From Pestalotiopsis fici W106-1 (Eukaryota > Ascomycota > Sordariomycetes > Amphisphaeriales > Sporocadaceae): DNA of 64,000 nt. The notes beneath the pieces are model-generated. The model worked only from the letters and a program-made list of their open reading frames with translations. It made no database searches and was not told the DNA's origin. Positions 32,972 to 43,565 of this stretch are shown piece by piece. Both the position numbers and the translations under genes were made by a program. Every line of letters begins with the position of its first letter. Within the stretch, counting starts at the first letter, position 1. The stretch lies in contig NW_006917103.1 in assembly GCF_000516985.1 (NCBI RefSeq), positions 558,001 through 622,000 on the forward strand, written 5' to 3'.

Positions 32972-35690
32972 ATGACCGACCCAGCCACGTCCGACAAACC
33001 CAGGGTCCGCCGAAGGCGACCCGCAACGTAGGGATATAGGCCATTTCTTGTAATCAACAAGAGCCACGCTGACACTTATTTCCCAGCTCATGCAATCTTT
33101 GCCGGAGGAGAAAGATTCGTTGTAATCGTGAAATCCCTTGCTCCAATTGCGTTCGAGCCAAGAAGAGTGACTGTGTCTACGACTCGGAAATCAGTGAACG
33201 GCGCCAGCGAACCTCGTTATTGCCGCTTCGGGCAAACACTGGCGCAGGGCAGGTGCCGCGGGATCACGTTGCCAACGCTTTGTGCACGCCCACAACATCT
33301 AATTACTCAGATTCCGGGCCTTCATCTATCAGGTCCATCGGTCCGGCGTCAGTCGCGTCACCAACCTCCATCGGCCACGTGGGACTGCCAACACCCGAAT
33401 CAACAGACTATACTTCTGACAATTCGTCGTCTGTCTTCATGTAAGTAGGCTTGCCTTGCAGGTTTTACTTCAATTCATTGTGACCGTGTATTTGAGCGAA
33501 GCAACCCCGCATAGAAAATACGCAGTGTTGTAAGTGGAAGATAACAAGCTTCTAGAGAGGCTACAAAGGCTGTCGAAGCAAGGGCGTTGTGCGACATATA
33601 TAACACTGATCGCGGCACCATGTCCAAGACTCGCCTGTTTGGTCAGTCTCATTGGATGAATGGAGCTATCCTAGTCAGTCGACTTTCTGGGGAAATCATC
33701 CCGTGCTGATTTACTAAAAGAGGAAAATAATCTAGCTTGAGCCAATGTTTGAGAGTTTTGAACGACTTTCTCGCAGCAAAGACTCGAACGCCTTATCACT
33801 TCTCAATGAGTGCAAGGCACTAGCAAGGAAAATTAAAGCAAGCAGGGAATCGAGTACAACAATAGCGCCCTCAACATTCTTTCCCCCGAGGGCAGTTGCA
33901 GATGAATTGGTCAAAGGCTACTTTCGCACTTTCGAGTCTGCCTTTCGTGTTCTTCACATACCTTCATTCTGGCAGGATTACGAAGCTTTCTGGGCAACAT
34001 CAGAAAATCTGACGCAAACTTCAGCAACCCCATTCCAGTTGCAGGTCAAATTAGTAATGGCAATTGGGGCAGTTCTCTACGACAATAACTTTTCATATCG
34101 CAAGAATGCCATTGCCTGGGTTCGCGAGGCTGAATTATGGTTGTCTGTGCCGCGATCAAAATCTCGATTGACAGTGTCAGGATTGCAAATAATGATACTC
34201 TTGTGCATCGCTCGAGAAACGACCGGGCTTGGCGCAGACTTGATCTGGATAACTGTCGGTTCATTGCTGCGGGCAGCCATCAGCATGGGCTTCCATCGTG
34301 ACCCCAAAAGGCTGCCAAGAACGTCCCTATTCCAGGAAGAGATACATCGCAGGCTATGGAACACCATTCTCGAGGTACGTCAAACCACTTGTCCCAAGGT
34401 GCCACCGGTCTATCGATCAGATGCCATCCCCACGTCAGTGAGGAGCGAGGAATAGACATGCTAAGATGTACCAGCTTGCGGTCCAAACCAGCATAGACTC
34501 TGGAGGTCCTCCCATGATATCGTTCGCAGATTTTGACACGGAGCCCCCTGGAAACTTTGACGACGTCCAATTGGTAGCTGGCAATACAGAAGAACCTCGA
34601 CCTGAACCTAAAGCGCCAGAAATATTTACCCAAACATCGATGCAAGTCTCAATCATCTTTCCTTATTCGCTATACCATCATTATAGACTACAGAAATATG
34701 AAAAGAGAAGAAGAAACGTAAACAAATACTAATTCAAGTCATTGTAGTGCCATCGCTTTACGGTACATGTTGCCCGTCAGACTCCATGTTGCCAAATTCC
34801 TCAATGATCTCAATCCGAGAAGACATCAGTATGATGAAGTCATTCAGCTTGAAGTAAGTCTGCGCGATGCTTACAAGCAGTTGTGCAAATCTATCCAAGG
34901 GCTACAAAACAGTAGTCTTTCGCCTTTTGATTCTCAATTTCTGGATTTCATTGTTCGCCGTTATTTTCTTTCTCTCCATGCCCCATGGTTTGGGAAGTCT
35001 CTCCAAAATGCAGCTTTTGCCCATTCTCGATGGATGGTGGTGGAAACGGCGACCAAAATCTGGCACATGGTTTCCATGGATGGCGACTTGGCCCTCTTTA
35101 CCAAATGCGCAGCCGGCTTCTTTCGATCGGTTCCAATACAGGCTTTCTTGAGTGTTGCCATTGAGATCCTGACCCAGCTGGAGGAAGACGAGAGTCTTGG
35201 CCCCAAAACGCTGCGACCTGACTTGCTGGCGATTCTGCATGGGTCGAGAGATTGGAGCTTGGCGCGGGTTGAGACTGGAAGCACCAACATTAAGGGGTAC
35301 ATGTTGCTTTGTGGTTTAATTGTGAGTGGTCACACTCCTACGTTTCATCCGACTGTGATGAGTTTCTCTTCATGTTTCTCTTCATATTTCGTCCAGAAAA
35401 TATCATCTAATATCCTGCAGGCTCATATCGATGCCAGGCGCCAAAGTCTACCTAGCGAAGAAGTGCATAAAGCCTTTGCTCGCAATGTTGAAGGGGCTTT
35501 ACATACGTGTATGTCGGTTCTTCAAGGCATCAGCCAGAAAGAGCGCCCTCAAGATGAGCCAATCGAAGTCAATGACGGGTGGGAAATGACAGGTTTGGAA
35601 TCCGTCGTCGCAGATGTTGAGTCATTTTTCACATTTGCCCCAGGCTGGCTGGTGACAGACACGCCACCGGACCTGACCATTTGGCAGTAG
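32972..35690 (+). CDS. Zn2Cys6 fungal-specific transcription factor
   Basis: Model: exons 32972-33027, 33087-33440, about 33556 (or 33583)-33673, 33736-34374, 34466-34641, 34748-35321 and 35421-35690; 728 aa or 719 aa. The zinc cluster has Cys at 21, 24, 31, 37, 40 and 48 (CNLCRRRKIRC, then Cx5Cx2Cx7C), interrupted by the first intron. The linker ends in TRLFGQSHWMN, and the large middle homology region (fungal_trans) follows with GYFRTFESAFRVLHIPSFW, LGADLIWITVGSLLRAAISMG and RRLWNTILE. The intron 34642-34747 has a GC donor (AT|GCAAGT) and restores TQTSIAIALRYML. The junction around 33441-33582 is unresolved: a KLLERLQRLSKQ frame there may be a lost coiled-coil exon. Target genes are unknown. 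It is convergent with the CFEM receptor, with 116 bp between stops. Confidence 0.82.
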
Positions 35691-35806
35691 ACTAGTCGCA
35701 GCATGCCGTACAGGTTGGCTCTTTGCGACTTTTGCGATATTTTGTCCTGTCAATATGGTTTTTCATTCTTTGGGGAAAAGAAAAGCATCTCGTTTTGATG
35801 ACTTCA

Positions 35807-37496
35807 TCAAATCTCGGATGAATGTACAGTAGCTTTTGTCTTTTTATTTTCCTCTCCCATGTCCACCAAATCGACACCATCCCTTTCATCAGCCCAGACA
35901 GAATCATTTTGATTCCTCGAAGTGTCGCCTTGCTTGGAAGAGATCTTGCCACTCAACGTAGAGCCATGGCTTTGTTTCGTGCCGGTCTGAACATAGGATT
36001 TTGAACCGCGCCATCTCGACTGTATCATGGCAAGGAGAACGCGCAGCGCTGGTAGGCAGGCACAGACTATACTGACATAAAGCTCAATAAGACTCCATGT
36101 CCCGCCATCCTTGTAATCCCCTATGGTCTTCGTGTGAGTAGACGATGAGATAATTATTGGGGTGACTGAGAATTCGACGTCTTACAGGTAAAATTGACCG
36201 AGCTTGAAAACTCGATAAATGTGTGCATCCGAATTGCACTAATGATTGTTACACTGAATGCAAGAGGTACCATGGTCAGTATTAACCGCATCAAGGTCCC
36301 AGCGGGTGCATGCTCTTACAATATCCCCAAGGAAAACATGGCCATGACAGTCAGCTTCCTCGCCACCGATAGCTGCAGCCCCCAGAGCGACTTGAGCGGG
36401 AGCCCCAGGACAATGAGGTCCAGAACCATGTTGAGCGCGGCGCTGATCCACGCCTGGGCGTTAATGTTATTGCACCGGCCCTCGACATTATCGTCGAGCT
36501 GCAGCCAAAAGTAGCTGACGGGCTGGCACTGGAACGTGGTGGCCAGGAGAAAGGCAAGGGTGTAGGCGACGACGAGGCCGACGACGATGAAGACGGCTAT
36601 GCGGAAGCGCTCCTGGGGAAAGATGCGGAGCATGAAGACGAGGATCGAGGCTTTTACTAGGCCGACGGCGGCAAAGTAGAAGAGTTCTGCAATCAAATAA
36701 TACTATGGTGGGAGGAGTCAGCATCCATGTTGGTGTAAAAGAGCTATGCAAAAATAAATTAAAAATTGAAAACTTACGAATAGAGCGGCCTCGATATCAG
36801 CGACTGATAATGTCCAAATGTCTCTCCCAACTCCATGGGATGCCGCTTCTCGCGGATTAGCCCATAATATCCTAGGCAATGGAGTATAGATATCTTACCA
36901 ACAGGTGCCAGTGCGCTGGCAACAATTGTGCAAATCATAGTGACAGTGATGAGGAAAGAATCCCATCCAAGGCCACCGCCGCCATAGGACATGTTGGAGG
37001 CAATGCGTATGAGAAAGATAATAAAGGTGAGACTGCAACCAATGATTCCCACCAGACCTTGGTTGAGACTGTTGTCTCTCACGGGCTCCTGGCACAATGT
37101 TGCTGAACCGTTCTTGGTAGCTGTTATCGGGATGATCGTCAATACCCTACAACTCATCGTTGTCCGATTCTGGGGTCATCTTACCTAGAGCATCAACGGT
37201 CGAGCAATTTGCAGTCACGCACACTGTAAGTTTGCTATTGAGTGGTGCGTCGTGGCAGAGACAGTCCACATCTGTGAGTTCACAAGCCGACACGGGTACC
37301 AACTTGGCCAAACAGGTGATCTGTAGACACTGGATTAGAAAAATGGCGACCAAGTTGTTCTCGTATATCCCTGGACAAGACTTACGGCACATTCTGGATA
37401 TGTCGCCAGGGCGAGTGAAACCGGATCTACTGTGGCAGCTACAGTAGCAATGCAACTTGCCAACCACAACAACACAACCCGCATCGTCGCCATCAT
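35807..37496 (-). CDS. CFEM-domain seven-helix receptor (Pth11-like, rhodopsin-like fungal family)
   Basis: Model on the minus strand: exons 37496-37386, 37320-37185, 37120-36899, 36845-36778, 36702-36320, 36253-36186 and 36120-35807, 433 aa. A signal peptide (MRVVLLWLASCIATVAA) precedes a CFEM domain with its eight Cys at 36, 40, 50, 57, 59, 71, 76 and 92 and the LTDVDC motif. Seven membrane segments follow, including GVGRDIWTLS, KASILVFMLRIF, a WISAALNMVLDLIVLGLPL segment and IELYVSIVCACLPALR. The C-terminal tail is Ser/Lys-rich. Such receptors sense surfaces or host cues at the plasma membrane. A 53-nt intron (36846-36898) must be removed to read HGVGRDIW; the open frame across it gives a different, wrong protein. 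The splice phase agrees only in this model. Confidence 0.88.
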
Positions 37497-40400
37497 CTAG
37501 TACTGAAATTTGGAAGATGGAGTAGTCCAGTGCATAGCAGAATATTAGGGTCAACAATAACAGGACATGGACGATAAATAAAAGTGTTCAAGTCATCAAT
37601 GGCCAGCGTTGTATGTAATGTGATGTGCTGCTACCCAGTACCAGCATTTGCAAGTCGTACAAGGCACATGAGGCACACACAATCCAGACAGGGTGAGTAG
37701 TGGCTATTCGTCACAGATCCTAGACAGGGCCAAGGTCAAACAAAAACTACTTGGCGCATATATGAGAGAATGCACATCGAGAGCCGGCTCCGAAACGGGG
37801 CGAGCATCTTCCTGTATGGCCGATGATGACTGATGAATGACTCGGCCGATTGAAGATTTTGACTGCGACGTCGTATTACAGATGGTCCCTTTCAGACGGT
37901 AGAAGCTTCTTCTCTTTTCATCACCATCATTGGGCATGCAAGGGGGAAAGGGTTCGCAAACTTTCGCAACTTCGCAAGCCCCAGTCTCTATAATATCGTC
38001 AATCTTGCCCTCCCCCTTCCCCCACCCAACGGCTTTTGTCCCGACTTGTCCAGGCCCCCGGCTCTCGGCCATGTCACCGAGCAGGTGGAACGCAGCGGTC
38101 TTGCATTGCAACTCTGCTTACTGCCAGGTACGAAAGTACATGTTCCTATCCAAGATCACAGAATCAGGTCATTTTTGGGAGATCATTGCCATTTTGGATT
38201 CTTCGCCTGCTGCGCCGTACTTGTACAGTCCCCATCATCAACCTGTCAAATCGTGTTCCTGCAGTCTGTGCAATAGTTTACCTTGCAGTTGGAAAACTCC
38301 CAAGAATACTTGAGATTTAAGACAGTTCCAAGCGCCATGGATATGTTTTCCAGGGTTATTTAGCAAGACCAGAAAAAGAAGAAGAGAAAAAGAAGTCGAA
38401 GAAATCACATGGAATGGTCCCAGTTGTGTCTTTAATGTAGGCAAACACATTACATCTCGTACAGGGAGGGTCATCTTCGGGACATTTACAGAAAGTAACG
38501 ATTGACTAGACCGCCAATTGTGGTTCAATGATGAGGGCCTTTCCGTTCCATACACAGCAGCGCATACTACATACAAGTATAGATGGACATTTGTGCCTTG
38601 GACATTATTAGCCAGGGTAGACCATGCTACCTAGGTATAGTCTGGGCGAGAAAAACAAGGGCACTGGAACGTTTATCCTTGGCCCTAGGGAATCCCCCGT
38701 GATCTGAGGTTTAGGTATATCAACCTAAAAAAGAGTGGTGCTACGCGCGGGTGGAGTAACGGCAGATGCGTTATTCAATACCAAAAATGCACGCAGCAAG
38801 CATACCCACCCTTGCCCAGAAGTCAGGAGTGGTTCATTGCTCTTGCATGGATAAACTCGTTATCACACACATAGTCTGCAGAGTACATGTGCAAGTAGAA
38901 TTATGATTACCTTGTCTAAGGCTTGTGCGCATAACACAGAGGCCCAGTCTCGAGCATACTTGGAGGTACAGAATATGAGCAGGCATTAATTCCAGCCCAG
39001 GCCCCTCTGACGAGACTTGGCGGCTTGCCGACTCTAGCGGCCCGGGCCAAATTACCTAAGGACTTTCCCCAGTGTCAAGCCCGCTGTGGCGCGAAGGATT
39101 TAGTTTCGAGGTCGTTGCTTGGCCATAGAGATGCTGAAATTACAGTTGCGCTCCAAGGGCTCTTAGCGGTCGGCTGGGGCATCATGGATGTTGGTATTCG
39201 CTTCCTCGTGGGGGGACTTTGGACTAGGTAATTTGTCAACCTTGGTCTGTATGCGTGGCTGGCGGATATTCTCTACCACAGAGCGCTTCTGTCTGGCTCA
39301 AGTAATGTATTACCAGGCTTTTCTGTCTCTCACTCCTTTTCACGGCGACAAATAGCAGAGCACTCCGAAATGTATTGCCGGCCGTGTAACCCATTAAACA
39401 CGACCTCATCAACGGCCCGGCCCTTGGCTAGAGGGCATTTATCTAGCCGCTCGACCTCTGAATGGCTGCTGCGCCTAAAGGACAAGAGCCCCTAGCACCG
39501 GGGAACCGAGCCCGTAAGGGTTTGTGGCTAACTGAACTAGGTGGCTCCGATGCCGATCTCGCACCCCCCAACGTCCCCAACGAATAAAGGAAGAAGCGCA
39601 ACAGCCGGCGAGAGCCAAGATTGCTGTGGACATTTTCTTCTTCTTATTTCTTGCTGACAAGTTGCTGACAAGATTTTCACTTTGCAAAAGAGCACAACTC
39701 CCACCATGTCCTGCGCCATGTTCTAAGATGCTTCTAAGATAGCAGCTTTGTAGGGACGTACAGCAGTCATTGGAAACATCATACGTACTTCCAGTGGGTG
39801 ATAGTCTTCTGTGGGCTGCGGCCTGCCAAGATCAATGGCTGCTCAACTCCAACAACGTCCTTGAAAGCGGCATGTCAAGCGAAATTGCACAAGAAAACTG
39901 ATCAAAAATGTTCGTGGTGCCACGAAAGACCAGTCTGTCAGGTCATTGGATAGAAAACATCTAACCCAAGCCCAAAAACATCTAACCGAAGCCCAAGACT
40001 GGGATGCAATGCATCATAACTTTCGACATGGCCATCCTGGCATCATTCGATATGCAATCATCAGCCACAGTACAAGTGCCTATGGCCTCTCTTGAAATTC
40101 ATTCAATCAATAACGAACTAGGCAAAATAGCACTTGACCGGCTCTGGGACGGTCGTATCACTTTCAGGTACACCTTTTGGGCCACCGAAAGCGAACTAAA
40201 AAGTCTTCAAGTACTATAGTATCATGATTGGGAAAATATGCTTAAATGACTACCGAAACAACTAAAAGTATGCCACAATTTCACGTTACATTTTCATGAC
40301 CTGCCAAAGATTGACAGCTCCTACTCTGTACCCAGGCTTTCACCATGCCCCTCTCATCCCCTGCATTCTTCTGAGCGGACCCATGGGACCCTCAGATCAT

Positions 40401-40682
40401 CCACAGCGTGGCCTGTAGGGTAGTTAAACAGTAGTTAGGTAAGTACGGTAGATATGGAGTGCGTACTATGGTGGGTGAGAGGGACCCGAGTATGCATACT
40501 CCTCGCTACTTTGGGACATGATCGTCGCAAATCTTAGGTCGCAATTTGCGAAGCACGATACCCTCCATATTTGAATGCTTTCGTCTTGATGTTGTGCGAC
40601 ACAATGAATCTTCTGGCCTTCTTCTTACTCAGCTCAACCCCAAATGTCTGTCCGTTAGACAAGCCAAGCCAAAGATTCCAAC
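37497..40682. other. 3.2 kb gene-free region, the largest in the window
   Basis: No ORF above 135 codons and none with family features. Contents: a purine-only patch near 38371-38403, the TACCTAGGTAT word at 38629-38639 and a duplicated 20-bp unit at 39954-39994. It holds the promoters of the CFEM receptor (left) and the GMC gene (right). No transposase, LTR or clear inverted repeat was seen. Confidence 0.5.
39954..39994. repeat. Imperfect direct repeat, two copies of about 20 bp
   Basis: AAAACATCTAACCCAAGCCC is followed at once by a copy with one extra A and C to G at one position. Intergenic, function unknown. Confidence 0.8.
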
Positions 40683-43061
40683 ATGAAGTCTTTCGCCTTT
40701 GCGGCGCTTGTCAGCGCTTGCGGCTATCTAGGCACTACAAGGTAAGTTCAAATAGATGCAGAGACAGATAAACCATCTCTCGAGTCTAATCATTCCCAAT
40801 GGGCTAACGGCGTAAAGTGCCTCGGTCGCGGTGAACATCACTGTTCCCCGTGATATGCCATCAAACTCGTACCCTCCCAACGGACCCCAACTCACACCCG
40901 GTCCTCCTCCGAATGAGACGTACGAGTACATCGTCGTGGGATCTGGAGCGGGCGGCTCTCCCGTGGCGGCTCGACTGGCCTTGGCCGGTCACAGTGTGCT
41001 GCTCATCGACGCCGGCGCTGATCATGGCCGCATGCGCGAAGTCGAGGTACCCGCCTTGAGTATCTGGGCCTCGGAAAGAAGCGATCTGAGCTGGGCCTTT
41101 TTCACACATCACTACGAAGGAGAAGAGCAGGCGGTTAGGGACAGAAAGATGACCTATCGTACAGAGAGTGGTGATTTCTATAGCGGCACCAACCCGCCCG
41201 AGGGTGCTGAGCGACTCGGTGAGTAATTGCAGTATCTCGTAGGTTTCAGGATAAGGACATCTACTGACACACTTTGTCAAGGCAATTACTACCCCCGTGT
41301 CGGCGGCCTAGGCGGATGTACGGAGCACAATGCCATGCTCTCCATTCTGCCAGCCAACAACGATTGGGACTACATCAAGAACCTCACTGGCGACAGTAAC
41401 TGGGATGCACAAAACATGAGAAATTATTACAAAAAACTCGAGAACAACCAGTACATTCTTCCAAATGACCCTACCGCTCATGGGTACGGTGGATGGCTCA
41501 GCACGCAGCTCACTCCTATTATTTTGGTTGCTCAGGACTTGAAGATCATTTCTCTCGTGGTGGCTGCCGCTTCCGCGATCGGTGTCAACACAGATGATCT
41601 GGTAGGCAAGGTGTCGGACCTGGTTGATGGGTTGCTCGGAGCTGTGAGTATACTGTTGTGACCACGTTGAGTGTAGTAAATACTAACCTTTATAAAGATT
41701 CTGCCTGGCAGCCCGTCGCTTCTCGGTCTGGTCGACGGTCTGGGAAAGGTGAGTATACTGATACATGAAACTGATTGTCGCTGCTTTTTGCCTAACTCAT
41801 TCTTTCTTAGTTGCTCCTCAACGACATTAACAACGACTCTCCCACTAGGGACAGCGATACTGCTCTGGCCCAGATCCCTCTAGCCATGCACTCTCCCGAC
41901 TACCGCCGGTCTTCGCCGCGCGACTGGGTCTACGACATTGCCACGGCGACCAACTCTGACGGCTCTAGAAAGTACAAGCTGGACATTGCCCTCAACACCC
42001 TAGTATCAAAAGTCACCTTTGACAACGCGACATCTAGTGGCAAGCCAAAAGCCAATGGTGTCGAATACCTATACGGAGAGTCTCTGTACAGAGCCGACCC
42101 CAGGTCCGACCTCGAAGGCGACGGCGGTGTCGCTGGCAGCGTGTCCGCCACCCGCGAGGTCATTGTATCGGGAGGAACCTTTAACACGCCGCAGATTCTC
42201 AAGCTCTCGGGCATCGGTCCTGCCGACGAGCTGGCTCGCTTTGACATCCCTGTCGTCAAGGACTTGCCGGGCGTTGGCACCAACCTCCAAGACCGCTACG
42301 AGCTTGGCGTTTCCGGCGAGGCGCCCTCCAACTTTTTCATCCTGAGCGGGTGCACGTTCCTCGAGGGCGACGAGGACCCGTGTTACGACAAGTGGGTAGA
42401 CGGCGTCGGCGCCCTCAAGGGCTCGTACACTACCGGCGGCATCGCCCTGGGCCTGTTCACTCGCTCGTCCGTGGCCGAGGCCGACCACGACCTCTGGGTT
42501 GGCGGCATCCCCGGCCTGTTTCAGGGCTACTTTCCGGGATACTCCAAGACGGTCATTGGCGAAAAGAACCACTGGACGTGGCTGGTGCTCAAGGCGCACT
42601 CGCGCAATAACGCCGGCACCGTCAATCTGACATCGACCAACCCGCGCGATACCCCCAAGATCACCTTTAACAGCTTCTACGAGGGCGCCGAGGGCGCGGA
42701 AAAGGATATCCAGGCCGTGCTCGAGGGTATGCGCTTTGGTATCCAGGCATTTGACAACCTCATCCCCCTCGACGGCGATTTCGAGCGGATATGGCCACCG
42801 CCTGAAGTCAGCTCCGACGATGATCTGAGGCAGTGGATCCAGGACGAGTCCTGGGGTCACCACGCCTCGTGCTCGGCGCCGATTGGAGCAGACGACGACC
42901 CGATGGCTGTCCTGGATGGACAGTTTCGCGTGCGCGGCGTCGACGGTCTCCGTGTTGTCGATGCCTCCGTGTTCCCCAAGATCATTGGCACTTTCCCCGT
43001 CTTGGGATTCTACATGATGGCAGAAAAGGCAGCAGATGACATCTTGGCAGACGCCACATAA
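40683..43061 (+). CDS. Secreted GMC-family FAD oxidoreductase
   Basis: Model: exons 40683-40741, 40818-41218, 41282-41643, 41698-41748 and 41811-43061, 707 aa. A signal peptide (MKSFAFAALVSACGYLG) precedes the FAD-binding YEYIVVGSGAGGSPVAARLA (GxGxxG at 61-66) and the LLIDAG acidic strand end. The GMC signature regions are YYPRVGGLGGCTEHNAML and VIVSGGTFNTPQILKLSGIG. The active-site His pair is in SWGHHASCSAPIG (about 641-642), and the FAD-side end reads IIGTFPVLGFYMMAEKAAD. It oxidises an alcohol or sugar outside the cell and reduces oxygen or another acceptor; the substrate is unknown. Exon 4 is only 51 nt and lies in a hydrophobic extra stretch (about 225-290) that is longer than in typical members. 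The sugar transporter downstream starts within about 500 bp. Confidence 0.88.
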
Positions 43062-43565
43062 ATGTGTTGCAATTCTATATTCAGGATTCTCCTACATATT
43101 TTCATCCATGTACATACTATTTTTAATAATTAATCACTCATACAGCTGAGGCTGACTGATTCTTACAGCTTGATTTCAATCTGCTCACTTGAAGTTTCTA
43201 AGCATGATAGATCATCTAGCCAAGTACGCCGTATGCATCTGAACTCGGCACATCGCGCCGTTTTCCTTGAGTGTTCCCGTCTGAAGATCAAGGGTTCCCA
43301 GAGCCAAGACGGCGCTTATGGTCACACCACGGGGAGACCCCAACATTCCATCAATAATCTCTGTCTCTGCAGCCCTTCCCCGCTTTCCATGCGCCGCTTG
43401 TCAGCATATATCCGGGGTTTGCATAACCAATAGTACTGCTCTCCGAGACCTTGGCTCGGTGAAGCCTGTCAAGAATGCAGATGCTCAGTATGCTCGAACA
43501 GCTTGGGCGGTGTAAGTATTTGTATAGAAATATTAGGCCTCTCAATTCCGTTGCAACCATGCTAG
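43062..43565. other. Spacer between GMC gene and sugar transporter; may hold the transporter's first exon
   Basis: The conserved transporter frame opens at 43566 after an AG, without an ATG, so an upstream exon is expected here. A plus-strand frame ending at 43506 before GTGTAAGT would join in phase, but its N-terminal sequence (from 43318) is unlike the family. Confidence 0.4.

Noticed and set aside
36774..37157. 127-codon minus-strand frame read straight through as one exon
   Set aside because: Its 3' half does not match the receptor family and its phase cannot join the next exon; the spliced model does both.
42069..42863. 264-codon minus-strand ORF
   Set aside because: Antisense shadow of the GMC gene.
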